Shown here one piece after another: positions 10,306 to 22,130 of a stretch of DNA of 64,000 bases. The notes beneath the pieces are model-generated. The model did no database searches and was not told the origin of the DNA. It saw only the letters and a list, made by a program, of their open reading frames with translations. The stretch comes from Trichuris trichiura. Its lineage: Eukaryota > Nematoda > Enoplea > Trichinellida > Trichuridae. The DNA lies in assembly GCA_037903355.1 (NCBI GenBank), contig JBAJFE010000045.1:1-64000 (forward strand), read 5' to 3'. The position numbers and the translations under genes were made by a program. Position 1 is the first letter of the stretch; each line of letters starts with the position of its first letter.

Positions 10306-11290
10306 ACTGCAGACAGTTCCTTACTGAACGCATCACATGTTGCACCACAAGGAAATACGAAATGCCGCGACCATATCGTACGTTGCGCACACCACTTCAA
10401 CCTGACACTGACTAACTTCTTTCCTTGTGTGTTAGTCGTACTGTCTTTCAAGAGTTTTAAGAATGCGCAGGTACAACTAGCGTAAAGTGCAATTTTTTAA
10501 AGCATACATAAAGACAATTAAACTAGCACCTAACTACTATTTCTACTTCCGACTAAACCGCTAGTCATGCCAAACTTTAAATTTAGGGACTATCAAAATC
10601 CTCTGCTGTTCGATGAGGTGTTTGAAACGTAACTTTTTCTAACAGCCGTCCGAAAATTCCTTATCTTCATTACGAAAAAACAACTTTAGTTACTAACGCC
10701 TTCAACAAAAACAGACTTTTCAAAACATGTTTAGCAGTCGCAAATTAAGTAAGAATAGCCCGGCAGGGATGTTTCGAATGAAAAAAAAGTATGAGAATTG
10801 GTCTACAGGCACGCTACAACGAAACGCTTTCAAACAACTATGTTTCGTATCATATTTGCCGAATTCCATCAACTGAACTCAAGCATTCTCGAAGGAAATG
10901 TTCGCGCAAGCTTATTCAATCTATTTATTTCTTTGTCGTCAGATTCTGAGTTTTAACAAAGCAATCTTTTTCGAAAAAACTATAACTTGGCTAAATAAGA
11001 AATAACACTGCTAAAACTAAGCTTAAAACAATAGAAAGGGCGAATGAATGCTTCACTGCAAAAAGCTCCGCTCATAGACCCGTCTGCTGGAATAATCTAA
11101 CAGGAAAATGACCGGTTTTTAAAAGAAGAATGCTTAAAGCAAATTTTTGCGGAGTGAACCGCAGCTATGAATAGGCAGGTTCAATCACCACTGAGAAGTG
11201 CTTGAAGCTATGGTACCGTATTTGGAAGCGGAATCCCTGAAACAGACGCGGAACGTTCAACTGGCGGCGTTGATTTAAATGGATGCGCGC
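10306..11290. other. Intergenic stretch downstream of the mucolipin gene, nothing recognised
   Basis: About 1 kb of AT-rich sequence without recognisable coding or repeat structure. It must contain the 3' UTR of the minus-strand mucolipin gene, but I could not place a poly-A signal with confidence. Confidence 0.4.
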
Positions 11291-13557
11291 CTACCGTCTT
11301 TGTTCAAACCTGCTTCGCACTGAGCGACATAGGCGTAGGAACACTGCGCTTTCGGTCACCGGAAATTGTTCGTCGCTTTCGTCGGCCGCGAGTTTGCCAA
11401 TGAACTGAAGTAGAACCGAATCCTGAGACTGCTGCTCGTGGCATACCTGAAAAAATCAACTTTTTCCATTCGATACTTTAACCAAAGCGTGTTCTCTTCA
11501 CCTTTATAACATCGTACGCGTCCATTATTATGGCGATAAAAAGTGACAGAACAACGTAGGTAAACAGAGATATAAAGATGTACAAGTAAATGCGGGTAAA
11601 GCAAGAAACTGCAACGTTCTGGTCGGATGTTGTAGAGAAAGTGGCAAACATGTCATCGCCATTGATCAAAGCGAACAGGCACTCAGAGGTTATCAACAGC
11701 GATCGAAACTAAAAAAACAATCCCTTCGCAGTTAACGATGGGAAAATTTTTCAAATTTATATATATTCACCTTCATGTTATACGGGCCAATGACAATCCA
11801 TCCGCAGAACAGGAAGGCAAGGTAAAGTATTGCTGCGCATAACATAAAGCGCACAACGTTGGGAATGGAGCGTTTTAGGGTTAAAATGATTAACTGAAAT
11901 CAACGAGCACTTTTAGGCTAAAGAAGATGGGAAACTGCTTCTTTTATATGTACTCACATTATACTGGGAAAAGAAGCCAAAATATCTCAGTATTCCCATC
12001 CATACAAGGAACGTTCCTACACCCAACAGCATACCAGTGGCCGTAAGTAGAGAAGAGTCGAACACCTAAATTCAGTTGAATAAAAGTTAAGTACAATTTC
12101 GCGCTGACGGTGTAACGGAACTTTAAATTCCAAATCCAACTTCAGCAATGTACCCAACAGTATACACACGTCGTTGACCAGAATGAGTATGTACCAGCCG
12201 TTAAGGAAAGCCAATTCATCATTTTTGCTCAGACTTTGGCCCAAAGTTTCTTTCAGAAATCGCCTAGTGTCCTACAGTGAAAAATAGATGTTTGTTAAAT
12301 AAGAAAAAATTATTAAACAATAATCTACGCACCGACTTTAAGTAGTAGGCGCTCAAGAGTGCGCGCGCGCATAGCAACAAGGAAACTACGCATGTGGGCA
12401 AAATAAGAACGTCCAAAGTGGTCAACAATATTCTATACGCACGACCGGTACCTTAAAATTGAATGAATCAAGTTCGTACGGTCTTTTGGGTTGAGGAAGT
12501 TGGAAAATCACAAACCCGGAGCTTTCATTTCGCCTCTGCAATTCACATACTCGGCTTTAACGGATAACTCGACCAATACTTGGCCGGTGTGCATGGCACT
12601 ATCGAATCTGATAACCGGATCAAGCCTGAAGCAGTCAGGCAAATCGCTGGAAGTTGTTCGACGTACGTGAATAGTTTTCAACGAGAACATCAATTCAACA
12701 AACAAAAATCTACAATAGACAGTACGGTCAAATGGGAACCCAATTCTACAGCTCTTTTTTCGGACCGTCGTCGATGAATAGTCATATTCTTGGAAGCAAG
12801 TATAGGCACAATGCTGAAGCTCTCATTCAACCATTCCATGTTGCGAAGAGTGATAGTACTGCAATCTGGAACGTTTTAATATTTATCACAACAAGGCTAA
12901 ATGAGATGCCGTATCAACAACTTCCAGACGGCGTAACGGAAAGAAAAAGGTAAAACTTACTTTTCAACACAGTAGTATCGTATATGTAGTCAGGATTTGG
13001 CATATGTGCCTCACTGAGTTTGTACTGGTACAGACAAATAAGCATTGGTGGATAGTCGTATTCGTCGAACCTTTTACGATTGTATTCGTAGTTGCCAAAA
13101 GTGGTAACGTTTAATTTGTAATACTGAATGAGGTTAGCCGCTAGTCTGCACAAAATTCCAACAGGCTATCAAAAGCTACCTGAACAACGGCATAGGTAAG
13201 ATGCGAGTAGAAGTCGTCTAATGAATAAATTGCGTAAGGAGCACTATTGGGAGGATAGGAGATTATGTCCCTTTCCGACGACCATTGCGGTAAGAAGATG
13301 TGCCTCAAACTGGCTTTAGATTCTTCAATGAAATTCACATGCGCCATTCGCATGTCGCCAAAGTTGTACAACTGCAGCCATTCCAATAGATCAAGGCGTC
13401 GGCACAATTTGTACCTGTATTGTAACGAAGAGCACCTTGATAGCTTGTACAATCAGCTTCCACGGAAGACGTCGACGGATTCTCCATTTTTCAATTGGAT
13501 TCAAAAAGAAGAAGCGCAAGCGTTGCTTTAAAATTTCAGCCCTAAAATTATCATCAT
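11291..13557 (-). CDS. cup-5: Mucolipin (TRPML) endolysosomal cation channel, CUP-5-like; 5' end missing
   Basis: Ten exons: 13415-13557, 13180-13371, 12961-13123, 12516-12865, 12333-12451, 12122-12271, 11958-12065, 11771-11893, 11502-11708 and 11291-11446 (stop TAG). All introns are GT-AG and 43-115 bp long, and phases agree throughout except in exon 4. Exon 1 holds the N-terminal segment before TM1 ([20 protein letters not shown]) and most of TM1. Exons 2-4 cover the luminal domain, with IPDC-like LPDC in exon 4. Exons 5-8 carry TM2-TM5, including the FLNGWYIL block. Exon 9 carries the pore ([14 protein letters not shown]) and TM6. The C-terminus is short. TRPML channels release Ca2+, Fe2+ and other cations from late endosomes and lysosomes; C. 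elegans cup-5 is the sole nematode member I know of. Exon 4 needs one extra base in the A5 run at 12704-12708 to keep frame. The first exon or exons, upstream of 13557 (phase 1), were not found. Confidence 0.93.
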
Positions 13558-16500
13558 CTGTTGTAAGTCATTTGCTATCCACCCGCAAAATCAAAAACGG
13601 CAATGCATTCACTCGCACGTCAATCCTGCTTTCTATATTTTCAATTAAAAATTAACGGGCAATGCATTTCAGCGTAATTTTATTTATTCCCATCTTAACG
13701 CCGTCAGTCCCATGGGGATACAACCATTTGGAACACTTTTACTATGGGCGACGAAATGCGAGAACCTGAATTCCCGTACTGTAATTTCAAATTTTTAAAT
13801 AAAAACAAATGGTTATGCCTAAGAAATATCTTGCCGCTACAAATGAGGTCACTTTCTGTTAAACAAATTTTGGCAAATCACGAAAATACTACCATTAACA
13901 TAATTTAATATTTCAGGATGAAAGCAAGAGACACAAGGTTTATGGAGGTCGCCTGTTTCGAGCGCCAGCATCGAACACAACTGACTGTTTTTGGAAAATT
14001 ACGAAATTTCAATGGGATATCATAAAATCTCACGTTTTTAAGGTTAGTATAGTCGCATTTTAATTGCGTCACTCGCATGGATACGGGCATGTCAAAAATC
14101 GTTGCTAAGAGATCGTGAATTAAATGAACCTGAATTTCCAAGCAGCGCCAAACAGTTACAGTTCGGCGTATTTGATTTTCACTAGTAACATTCGCCGACA
14201 GGCTAACTAATCATTAATATAATTTTTTTTTGCCAAATGAAGTCGGTCTTGTGGATACGGCTATTCGCACAGTATTTTCTGGCAGCAGGAGTAAATGTGC
14301 CCCAAAAAAATCGTCCAAGTCTATCTTTTCTATTCGCAAAAGATTATGAAGCAGGGAACACAATCTGACATTACTGGGGTAATCTGGAAAATTTTTACAA
14401 TGAAACAATGAACTAAGTGGAACCTGAATTTCCGTTAGTTCATACTGTAATACTTTCGATTCGAAAAATTGGATAAACCTGCATTAAATGCGCCTACAAA
14501 AACTACGAAAATACTAGTAAAATTTCGTTTTAACAATGTTGCATTTCAATAGGCCATTTGGAAAATTTTTGTTACGGAACGCCCGATCGCGTGCGCTCGA
14601 ATTTCCAGACGGTTACATTTTGACTAAGTCGATTAAGCTTGCACAGATAGCGTTTGAATAAATTTAAAAAACTTCAACAGCATCTTAGCGGTGTCAGTCT
14701 TATCGTAGGGCCTATTTGAAAAACCTTGTTACGAAACGATGAGTCAGACGAATCTTTGCAACATTTTCAGAGCTTCCCTGCGCTTTAACAACCCGAGGAT
14801 GCACTAAGAATGGCTATTACCACTTCTTTATTGAAACTGTCTGATTGGCAGTTAGTGCTGCTCAGTTATTCCGTACGGGCGGAAACGAAACCCTTACCAG
14901 CGACTGGGCACGTCGTCTACTACAAGAAACAGACTGCGATAATGGGGCGCGCAAAATTCTGCCGACAAACTTTGAATTGTTAAAATTTCATCTTACCGAT
15001 CATCACGGGTGTCTGTACTATTTGGAACAACAGAAATATCGTTTGTTAGCCGATTCGATGACGTAATCGTTTCCTGGAAAGTTTCTACCTACTGCAAATA
15101 GACAACGTCATCAAACCGCTTACTTCGGGTTCACTCTGCGTACGTCCGTCCTCATCGCTAGAAGTAAGACGGCGCAAACGCGATGCATTCATCTTGCACT
15201 TCAGCCAAGGCAACACGGCCTACCTAATGAAGATTGAAAATTCGTGTTAAATAACATTACGAATGTACACAGTCGCCGCGAAAGCTTACTTTGTTAGGCT
15301 GTGTTTAATCGCCTGCAGGATGAGGCGTTATTTTCTCTTCTTTTCGGCTAAGACCGAAGATAAGCCGACGAAAAAGTTACAGTAAAACATGCGTTCCATG
15401 TTTTAGAAATAAGGTACAAAGAAGTTGAATAGTATCATCCAACTCGACCTCGTTAACGTAACTTAGCGGAATCCATGGCTTGGCTACGGAATGCGTGAAA
15501 ACGTTTTTATCCAGCTTGTCCACATCATTCTGACAAATTCAAAAAAGTGCGCTGCTCACGGCTGCAATGGGTAAAGAAGTATTTTATCTGCTAATCCCTC
15601 AACGGTAGGACAAATAGGGTATTTCCCGAAATGCTCATTGCTACAAGGCAACTGTTTCTCAACAAATAACTTAGCCGAGGGCTACCTTAATACGATTGAA
15701 GTTATAGCAACTGTGAGGCGGGCGTTGGCGGCAAAACTTTATTGTACGCCTCTAAACCCCACGGGTGTACGGTTTTGGCGTCGCTGTCTCGTAGTAGCCA
15801 TGTTTATTTCACCAAAGTTATTATGCAAAGTGAATATTTTTGCCGGAACATTCAGCAATACAACGAATACATGACAGTGACTACCCTGAGCTGCTGAACG
15901 CTTATTGAAGCAAATGTTCATCATAGAAAAGCGGCAGCACGCACATCTAAAGCGCTGTTAGCAAACAAAGGAATAACACGGAGGATTCGAACACGTAGCA
16001 ATTATTTAAAGTTTTTTTCTGCTCTGCGAGCAAGATGACTCTTCGCTGCGAAAATATGCGCTAATGAATCAGGGTAACGATGCGTACAATAACAAGCCAA
16101 ACGAGCAAAATACATTGGCGCGGGAATGCTCACTGTGTACAAGTCAGTTCCACAAACGTGGGACAGGTAACAAGCTAGCGCTTGCTCAGCGTCGTGCAGG
16201 AGTTGCGCGGGTAATTTCCATCTTCAACGGATTGTTCACCATGTGCATCACCTCCTTTAAACGAGAATGGAATATGACACGGCATTAGTTGATGTTTTAG
16301 CTAAAAGATGAATAGAAATTACGATGCGCAGGTTTCAGCCGAAAATAGGGCTGCCGCCTGTAAGGATACCAACATATAAAAATAAGCAAGTACAGTGTAT
16401 TAAAATGTTCTCAGCTATACCATCGCTAACTGCATTTTGTTCCCATCCGCGCATACGCCTAATAAGGTTTGTGACGCTGAATAAAAATCCACGTATTAAT

Positions 16501-18995
16501 AGTTACGATTTGGAGGCGAAAAACTTTTGCGCAGAGTTCCTACAGCGCGATTCATCCGCTGCCCCGCCAATTCGGGATGTTCACAAATTACAGTAAACAG
16601 GCGAACTTGCTTCGAAAATTCAAATATCCTAAATTCCTTTAAAACCGCGAATTTACATAGATAGGCGCATAATGTTGAAAAATTTCCAGCAAAAAAGCAT
16701 ACTGTAACAAGTTCGAAAAAAGATTGTAAAAATATAAGACTACAATCTTCATCACTTCCACTAAAGCTAAAATAATTCCAAGCAAATCAATATGTTGCGA
16801 ATTTTGTAGATCAATAATGGTATATTTTATATAATTTGCTACAGGTTCCGTCTTTTCCATGGCGCTTTCCCGCTATGCGCGATTGGGTATCATAATGACT
16901 CTTCATTTGAGCAATAATCACTTCGCTTCAGAAACAAATTTCCATTCCTTCCACAGCAAGATGGAAATCGGTCATTATGATGGTATAACGTAGTAGTTGC
17001 GCCTTAACTGAGCTAAGCTTTGGGTGGCGTTCCAATGTATGGCTATTGACAATACTACACGTAAAGCAATTTGTTATTGTACAATGGGCATTGTCTCTAT
17101 TGCATGGTGGGCAACGTAAGGCGTCGTCTACCCTTTCTATCAGTCTGACCCAATTAAGGTCTAAACACTGACGCAATTCTTATTAAGTCATTTGTGATGC
17201 GCTGAGGACTGAAGAGAGTTGGTTCTGAAAGTCTACTTATCATAGCACGAATAAAGAGCTCACTGTTACTGTTTTCAACTGCGTAAGGCTGGAAATTACT
17301 ATGCAAAATAATTAAGAAGTAAAAACCTTTTTACCAAAAATAAGCATTTCATTGAGTACCGAATAATCAAAGCACGCCCGCGTCTCTGCGTTATTACAGC
17401 TATCCGTTTGAATAATCGCTAAACCTGACAATCACATATTGGATACTGTAACCGCTCTTCACGATGCTAAAAACCATTTTACACGTCTAAGCGCGCAAGT
17501 TAAAAAAGACGAACTTCCGACAATTGAAACAGAATTTTATGCTCGTCACTTGTCAGTAAAAAATTAGAACTGATATACAAGCAGTGGAAATGGTACTGTC
17601 GCTTGGAAAAATCTAAAAAACCGCAACTTGCTCCGCAGCCCTTTGAAACTGCTCACTAATTAGATCAGTCTTCTTTTTATTGCAAAGCATTACTGCTCGC
17701 TTGGTAGCAAATCGCATTTTAATGAGCTTACGGTATTAACAACTATTTGCAGGTGCAAACTTTTGATAACGACCACTACAATATATGCTCTGCTCCAATG
17801 GAGCTATGAACGTTGGTATTACGAGAAAGACCGATTAAAAAACCCAAAGGAATACTTCTCGCCCTCTATTGTCATACTGTGCATCTATTTTTTTGACTCG
17901 CAATACTTAGGCATATGCTGAGTCAGCATACGTCCAGTCCGACTGAAACATAGCCAGCAAGCAATATATATCATGATCAAGGTTAGCTTGTGCTTTTGAG
18001 CCCCACGTGAACTTCTTAGAGCTAAAGCAGCAATGATGCATCTGGACGGCGAAAGAATGCCACGGAAAAAAATGGTTTTGACAAAAAGTAAGAGATGCTC
18101 CGCTGACAATGGACTGCAAGACAAACATATTGCTTCTTTGAACCGCCTACCGTCATCTATAAATGTAAACCACTGCACTCCTAACGCCATTCGCTAAGAG
18201 CACAGCGGACAACTGCCTCCGGAAAAGCTCTTGGGTTCGTGATCTAACACATGACGTCACGCTATGGAAATTTAACGTAAAGCAATATATTTGGAAAATA
18301 TGTTTCAAGAAATTTTCCCTTTTAAAAACATCCACAAAGAAGTGTGCCATGACTTGCCATACCACTTCTGCTTTTCGCATAAACACGCCCCCCAACAAAC
18401 TTATTTTCAGTATGGCCTTAACGCGCAACCACTTACAGCTGCAATGCCTCTATATGGACGCGCTAGATAAGGATGCACCCAAAAAATCTGTCCAACGTCA
18501 GCTAGCGATGCGAGGTCAATCACGTATGCTAATTTTCTGGCGGGACGTACTCGGGGGCATTCATGCTGGAACAAACAATGCATCTTGTTTAAAAAATTAA
18601 TGAATTCCATGTGTACAAGGGCATAATAAGACGTCAACACAAGTAAGCCTAGAAGCAGCTAGCAAATATAGCCAAGACGCCGCAACTATAATTAAGGAAC
18701 AATTTACGTACGGCAAGTCAATATAACATATACATCTCCGGGGATTCACCGTACAGCAATAACAATAATGGAACCACCTTTTCGTTAGCTTTCCGTGTCC
18801 TTCACTATTATCACCAGCGTTGTGCTAATCATGTCGCCTTTGACCTCTACCAATGCAGGTCATGCAGAAATGACTTGTGAATACATTCGGCAAAGCCATC
18901 TTTGCTTTTAGCACCAAATTATAGAAGGCCATTTTTTTAATGAGGCTAAAAACGTGACCAAATGAAACGTGTCTACAACTGGCCGCAGCTATCGG
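13558..18995. other. Gene-poor stretch between mucolipin and FoxB genes
   Basis: No conserved coding exon recognised in 5.4 kb. It should contain the missing first exon or exons and promoter of the mucolipin gene. Between 13690 and 14770 loosely related blocks recur (see the separate repeat entry). The rest is AT-rich with only short, unconvincing open frames. Confidence 0.5.
13690..14770. repeat. Highly diverged dispersed/tandem repeat blocks
   Basis: Similar pieces recur in one orientation: atttggaacac (13727), ggaaaatttttac (14388), ggaaaatttttgt (14559) and a related block at 14717, several followed at 20-60 bp by acctgaatttcc or cgaatttccag and then tactgtaat. Spacing is irregular (about 150-370 bp). 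This looks like an old tandem array or fragments of one repeat family. No coding signal. Confidence 0.4.
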
Positions 18996-19643
18996 TTAGC
19001 CAAGCAGAGATTCAATAGTGAAGCTTTTCTTCCGCTTTGTCAGTTGTTCATCTTTTGCCCAGGACGAATGCTGACCAATAGATCGTTTTGAAAGCGGATC
19101 AACACAGGTAGACGCAACAGGATTGACCGGAACCAAAGAGTCAATACGGCAATGAGTTTCAGAAAGCAAAGATGGTATTGGCTCTCCTTTCTGACAACAT
19201 AGCAAAACATCAATAGGCAATGAGTCGTCGGACTGTTGGCGATTCCTGTTACGGACAGGCGGTTGGAGCATTCCATTGGACGCCAAGGCGTCTTGCAAAG
19301 CTTCTTTTGTCACTTGACTTAGTCTGAAGCGGCGACGTCGCCTCAGCAAACTTCCATTTTCAAACATCGTATAACATGACGGATGTAAGGTCCAATAAGC
19401 TCCCTTACCTGGCGTATCTGGGCGTCGAGGTATTTTAATAAAACAATCATTGAAGCTCAAATTGTGGCGTAACGAGTTCTGCCATCGTTGAACGTCCTTT
19501 TGATAGAATGGAAATTTCTTCATGATAAAGTTGTAGATTTCACTCAATGGCAGCATCCGATTCGGCGATGAAGCAATAGCCATTGCTGTTAAAGCTATGT
19601 AAGAATACGGAGGTTTACGATCATCCAAACTATTGCTACTCAT
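18996..19643 (-). CDS. Forkhead transcription factor, FoxB / LIN-31-like
   Basis: A single uninterrupted frame of 215 codons. The forkhead (winged-helix) domain starts almost at once: [18 protein letters not shown] at about residues 10-27, the recognition helix [20 protein letters not shown] at about 54-73, and wing 2 [15 protein letters not shown] at about 93-107. LTAMAI, the spacing of the PGKG turn, and GS(L/F)LRRR(K/R)RFR immediately after the domain place it closest to FoxB proteins, which include C. elegans LIN-31 and Drosophila fd96C. The tail ends in a short conserved-looking motif, [11 protein letters not shown]. It would bind DNA in the nucleus. The ATG at 19643 puts the domain at residue 10, as usual in FoxB; length is similar to LIN-31 (about 237 residues). 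No intron is needed. Confidence 0.93.
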   Translation of the reverse strand: MSSNSLDDRKPPYSYIALTAMAIASSPNRMLPLSEIYNFIMKKFPFYQKDVQRWQNSLRHNLSFNDCFIKIPRRPDTPGKGAYWTLHPSCYTMFENGSLLRRRRRFRLSQVTKEALQDALASNGMLQPPVRNRNRQQSDDSLPIDVLLCCQKGEPIPSLLSETHCRIDSLVPVNPVASTCVDPLSKRSIGQHSSWAKDEQLTKRKKSFTIESLLG

Positions 19644-19689
19644 AATGGATTGTCCGTCTATATGTATATATGTAAATTGATACTAAAGA

Positions 19690-19709
19690 GTGTGTGTGTG
19701 TGTGTGTGT
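19690..19709. repeat. (GT)n microsatellite
   Basis: Ten uninterrupted GT units about 50 bp upstream of the forkhead start codon (on its 5' side). A TATATGTATATATG segment lies between it and the start, at about 19659-19674. Confidence 0.9.
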
Positions 19710-21734
19710 AGACGAAGTGATGATTCTTCTTTGCCGTTACCGCTAAATAATAATGTAAAAGTGTACTGTGTTCACAGCGGCCATTGAGAGTCAATTGGCC
19801 TAGTATCGTTTGATCACTGAAAGGAGATTGTTCATTGGCCAACGAAAATGTCAATTGTCGACTTCTTAGGTGATCACTGACGAAGTAAAATATAGTTCTT
19901 GTCATCTTACACTGACAGCACCAACTGAACATGATTAACAATGGCTATAAAGATGGTTGCTTCTTAGCTGCATTCAACTGAAAATTACTCGCTTGATAAA
20001 TCGATTCAATTGCTTCACGTCGCATGCAAAGTTCATCCGTCACACTGTTTGAACAAACAGTATCAGCTGGTTAAACTTCTTAAAAGATGTAGTTGTTTTT
20101 GCTTCTACGTTTGAAAAAAGCTTTGCCAGTTATTTACCAGCATAAGGTGCAACAGGACAAACAGCAATGCAATGACGAGCGGCACCATTGCAACTGGTTA
20201 AATGTCCACATTTCGCTACTTTCCCAGCCAGCAAATTGCTACTCACTGAGAGTATGTTTAAAGTTGAGAGGAAAAAAAACTATTTCAAAGGCAGACTTCT
20301 TTTCAAGTAGAAGAACGCTCCTTGTTGTCTCCGGATTTGTAAAAGTTTTGCTACAAGCAGGATCATCACACTTCGTCATATGATATTGCTTTTATCGTAT
20401 TCAAAACTAAAAAAAAATTAGGATGACGACTAAGAGAGAGAAAAACGTTGACGCGATGTTACTTGTAGAAGTAACACGTTGCTGTTGAGCAGTCGCATCC
20501 ATCAATAGTCTTTTACGTTGCCAGGTACGTGCTCATTTTAGCTCCTAAAAGGGTAACACCCTTTCTCTGCCCTATGTGTGCAACGTGAACTGGTAAAAAA
20601 TAAAGACAATTCTTTGCTAGCTGAAATAGCAGCCTCACTGGCGGCTAAATCTGATACATTGATGGCCTAAATACCATTGCCCGTCACCGAGGATGCTGTC
20701 AACAGAAATTCTATCCTGAACAACTACTATTTCTTTCGACGAAAACTTTTAGTCATTGGTGAAACGAAAGCCAACGCAAAATCTCCTGAATTGTTAGAAC
20801 ATAACTGCTGCAAATTAACGGGTCCGTAAGCATTCCTACTATGCGTACAGAGGAAGGCAACGTGATTTATTGAAGAAACAATGAGTTACACCAAGGCTCG
20901 TTGGGGTATAAAAAAGACTACATAGGCCCCTGTGACATCCTGACAACTGAGTAAACTCGGTTGTTGCCACAATAAAGAGCTTCGTCTGATGAACTTTGAT
21001 CGTCAGCTTAGGACAACACTATAAAAAGGCATACTGAAATCGACTTTATGCAAAATCTCAGCCGGAAAGACATATTATACAAAGTAAACAAAAGCTGTTG
21101 AACTCAACCCTGCATGGGCGTAGTAGTTAAGGTTTCGTCGTCCTAAAGTGGGGAGAATTGTGCGTTTCAATTAGGAAGCTCAATGGAAAATCATAAGCGA
21201 GCCCAAGTTTCCTTAAATGCATCGTACTGACACTTCTGATCGTGCCGCAACGATAATGCAATAATAAAAAAAAAGGAAAAACAAACGGAAGAAAACATTT
21301 TCACTCGAGAAGAAAAGCGTCAAAATTGAACTGACGTTTTGTCAGTGGACTAGTACACGCTACTGCGCCGTTTATATGGAAAACTTAAGCTAAAAAAAAT
21401 TGACTAAAGGCAGGAAAAAAAATCATTCTCGCTTGGCGCAATTCCTTGCAAGGATGTAACGAAAATACAGTTTTACTGATGGTAAAACGAATGCGAGCAA
21501 CGGTACTGTTTGCCACAACGATGACTGCGCGTCGTTGTAGCAAATCTCAGCATTGTTCAACGTTTTGCAAAAACTCTTATCCTCCCATCTTTGACTAAAT
21601 GCTTTAGTCGACTTGATGACGTCATAATAGCAGGGATGAGGTCACTATTTCTGTGACGTTCGTTCAGATTCGACAAAACATTGCCAATTTGCATAAAGCC
21701 CAACTATTGTACCTTAAACTGTGACTAACATTTG

Positions 21735-22130
21735 TTAAATGAAAAAAACGCTTAACGGCAAACTGCGATTAGGTTCCAGTTTTCGCCTATTTGAAAAATG
21801 GTCTTCTTTTGTCCAAACTTTGACGCACGCAACTTCCGCGCGCTCTCGAAGTCGTACGGCAGCCGACAACTGCTCTTTAAATTCAACTTTAAAGCTTAGC
21901 TTTTGTATCGCTTCTTTCAACTCAGGCCGCCAAAAATTACAAATCAATTTCGCCCCAACAAGGTTGAACGTGTCTTCCAAACAGGCGGACAACAGGTAAG
22001 CGCTGATGACAAGTAGCGCCATCTTTCTATGTTCGGCTAACTCTGTTACGATACGCGGATCGTTACTCAAATTAAAGACAGTATCACGTACGGTGATTTC
22101 ATTGAAGACAAAAGACCACTTAAAGAACAA
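21735..22130 (-). CDS. Hypothetical exon, unknown product
   Basis: A 131-codon open stretch with a hydrophobic segment (KMALLVISAYLLSACLEDTFNLV at about residues 36-58, split here only for description) followed by a basic/acidic tail (FWRPELKEAIQKLSF). The order of a last hydrophobic helix then W-x-P-E-L-x-x-A resembles the end of a rhodopsin-type seven-helix receptor, but the NPxxY motif is absent and no further helices were found. A possible acceptor (tctttaag) lies just upstream. It may be chance. Confidence 0.22.
   Translation of the reverse strand: MFFKWSFVFNEITVRDTVFNLSNDPRIVTELAEHRKMALLVISAYLLSACLEDTFNLVGAKLICNFWRPELKEAIQKLSFKVEFKEQLSAAVRLRERAEVACVKVWTKEDHFSNRRKLEPNRSLPLSVFFI

Noticed and set aside
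11291..13557. Mucolipin as a pseudogene because of the exon 4 shift
   Set aside because: Every other exon, splice site and phase is intact and the shift falls in a homopolymer, so an error is more likely; kept as a gene with a caveat.
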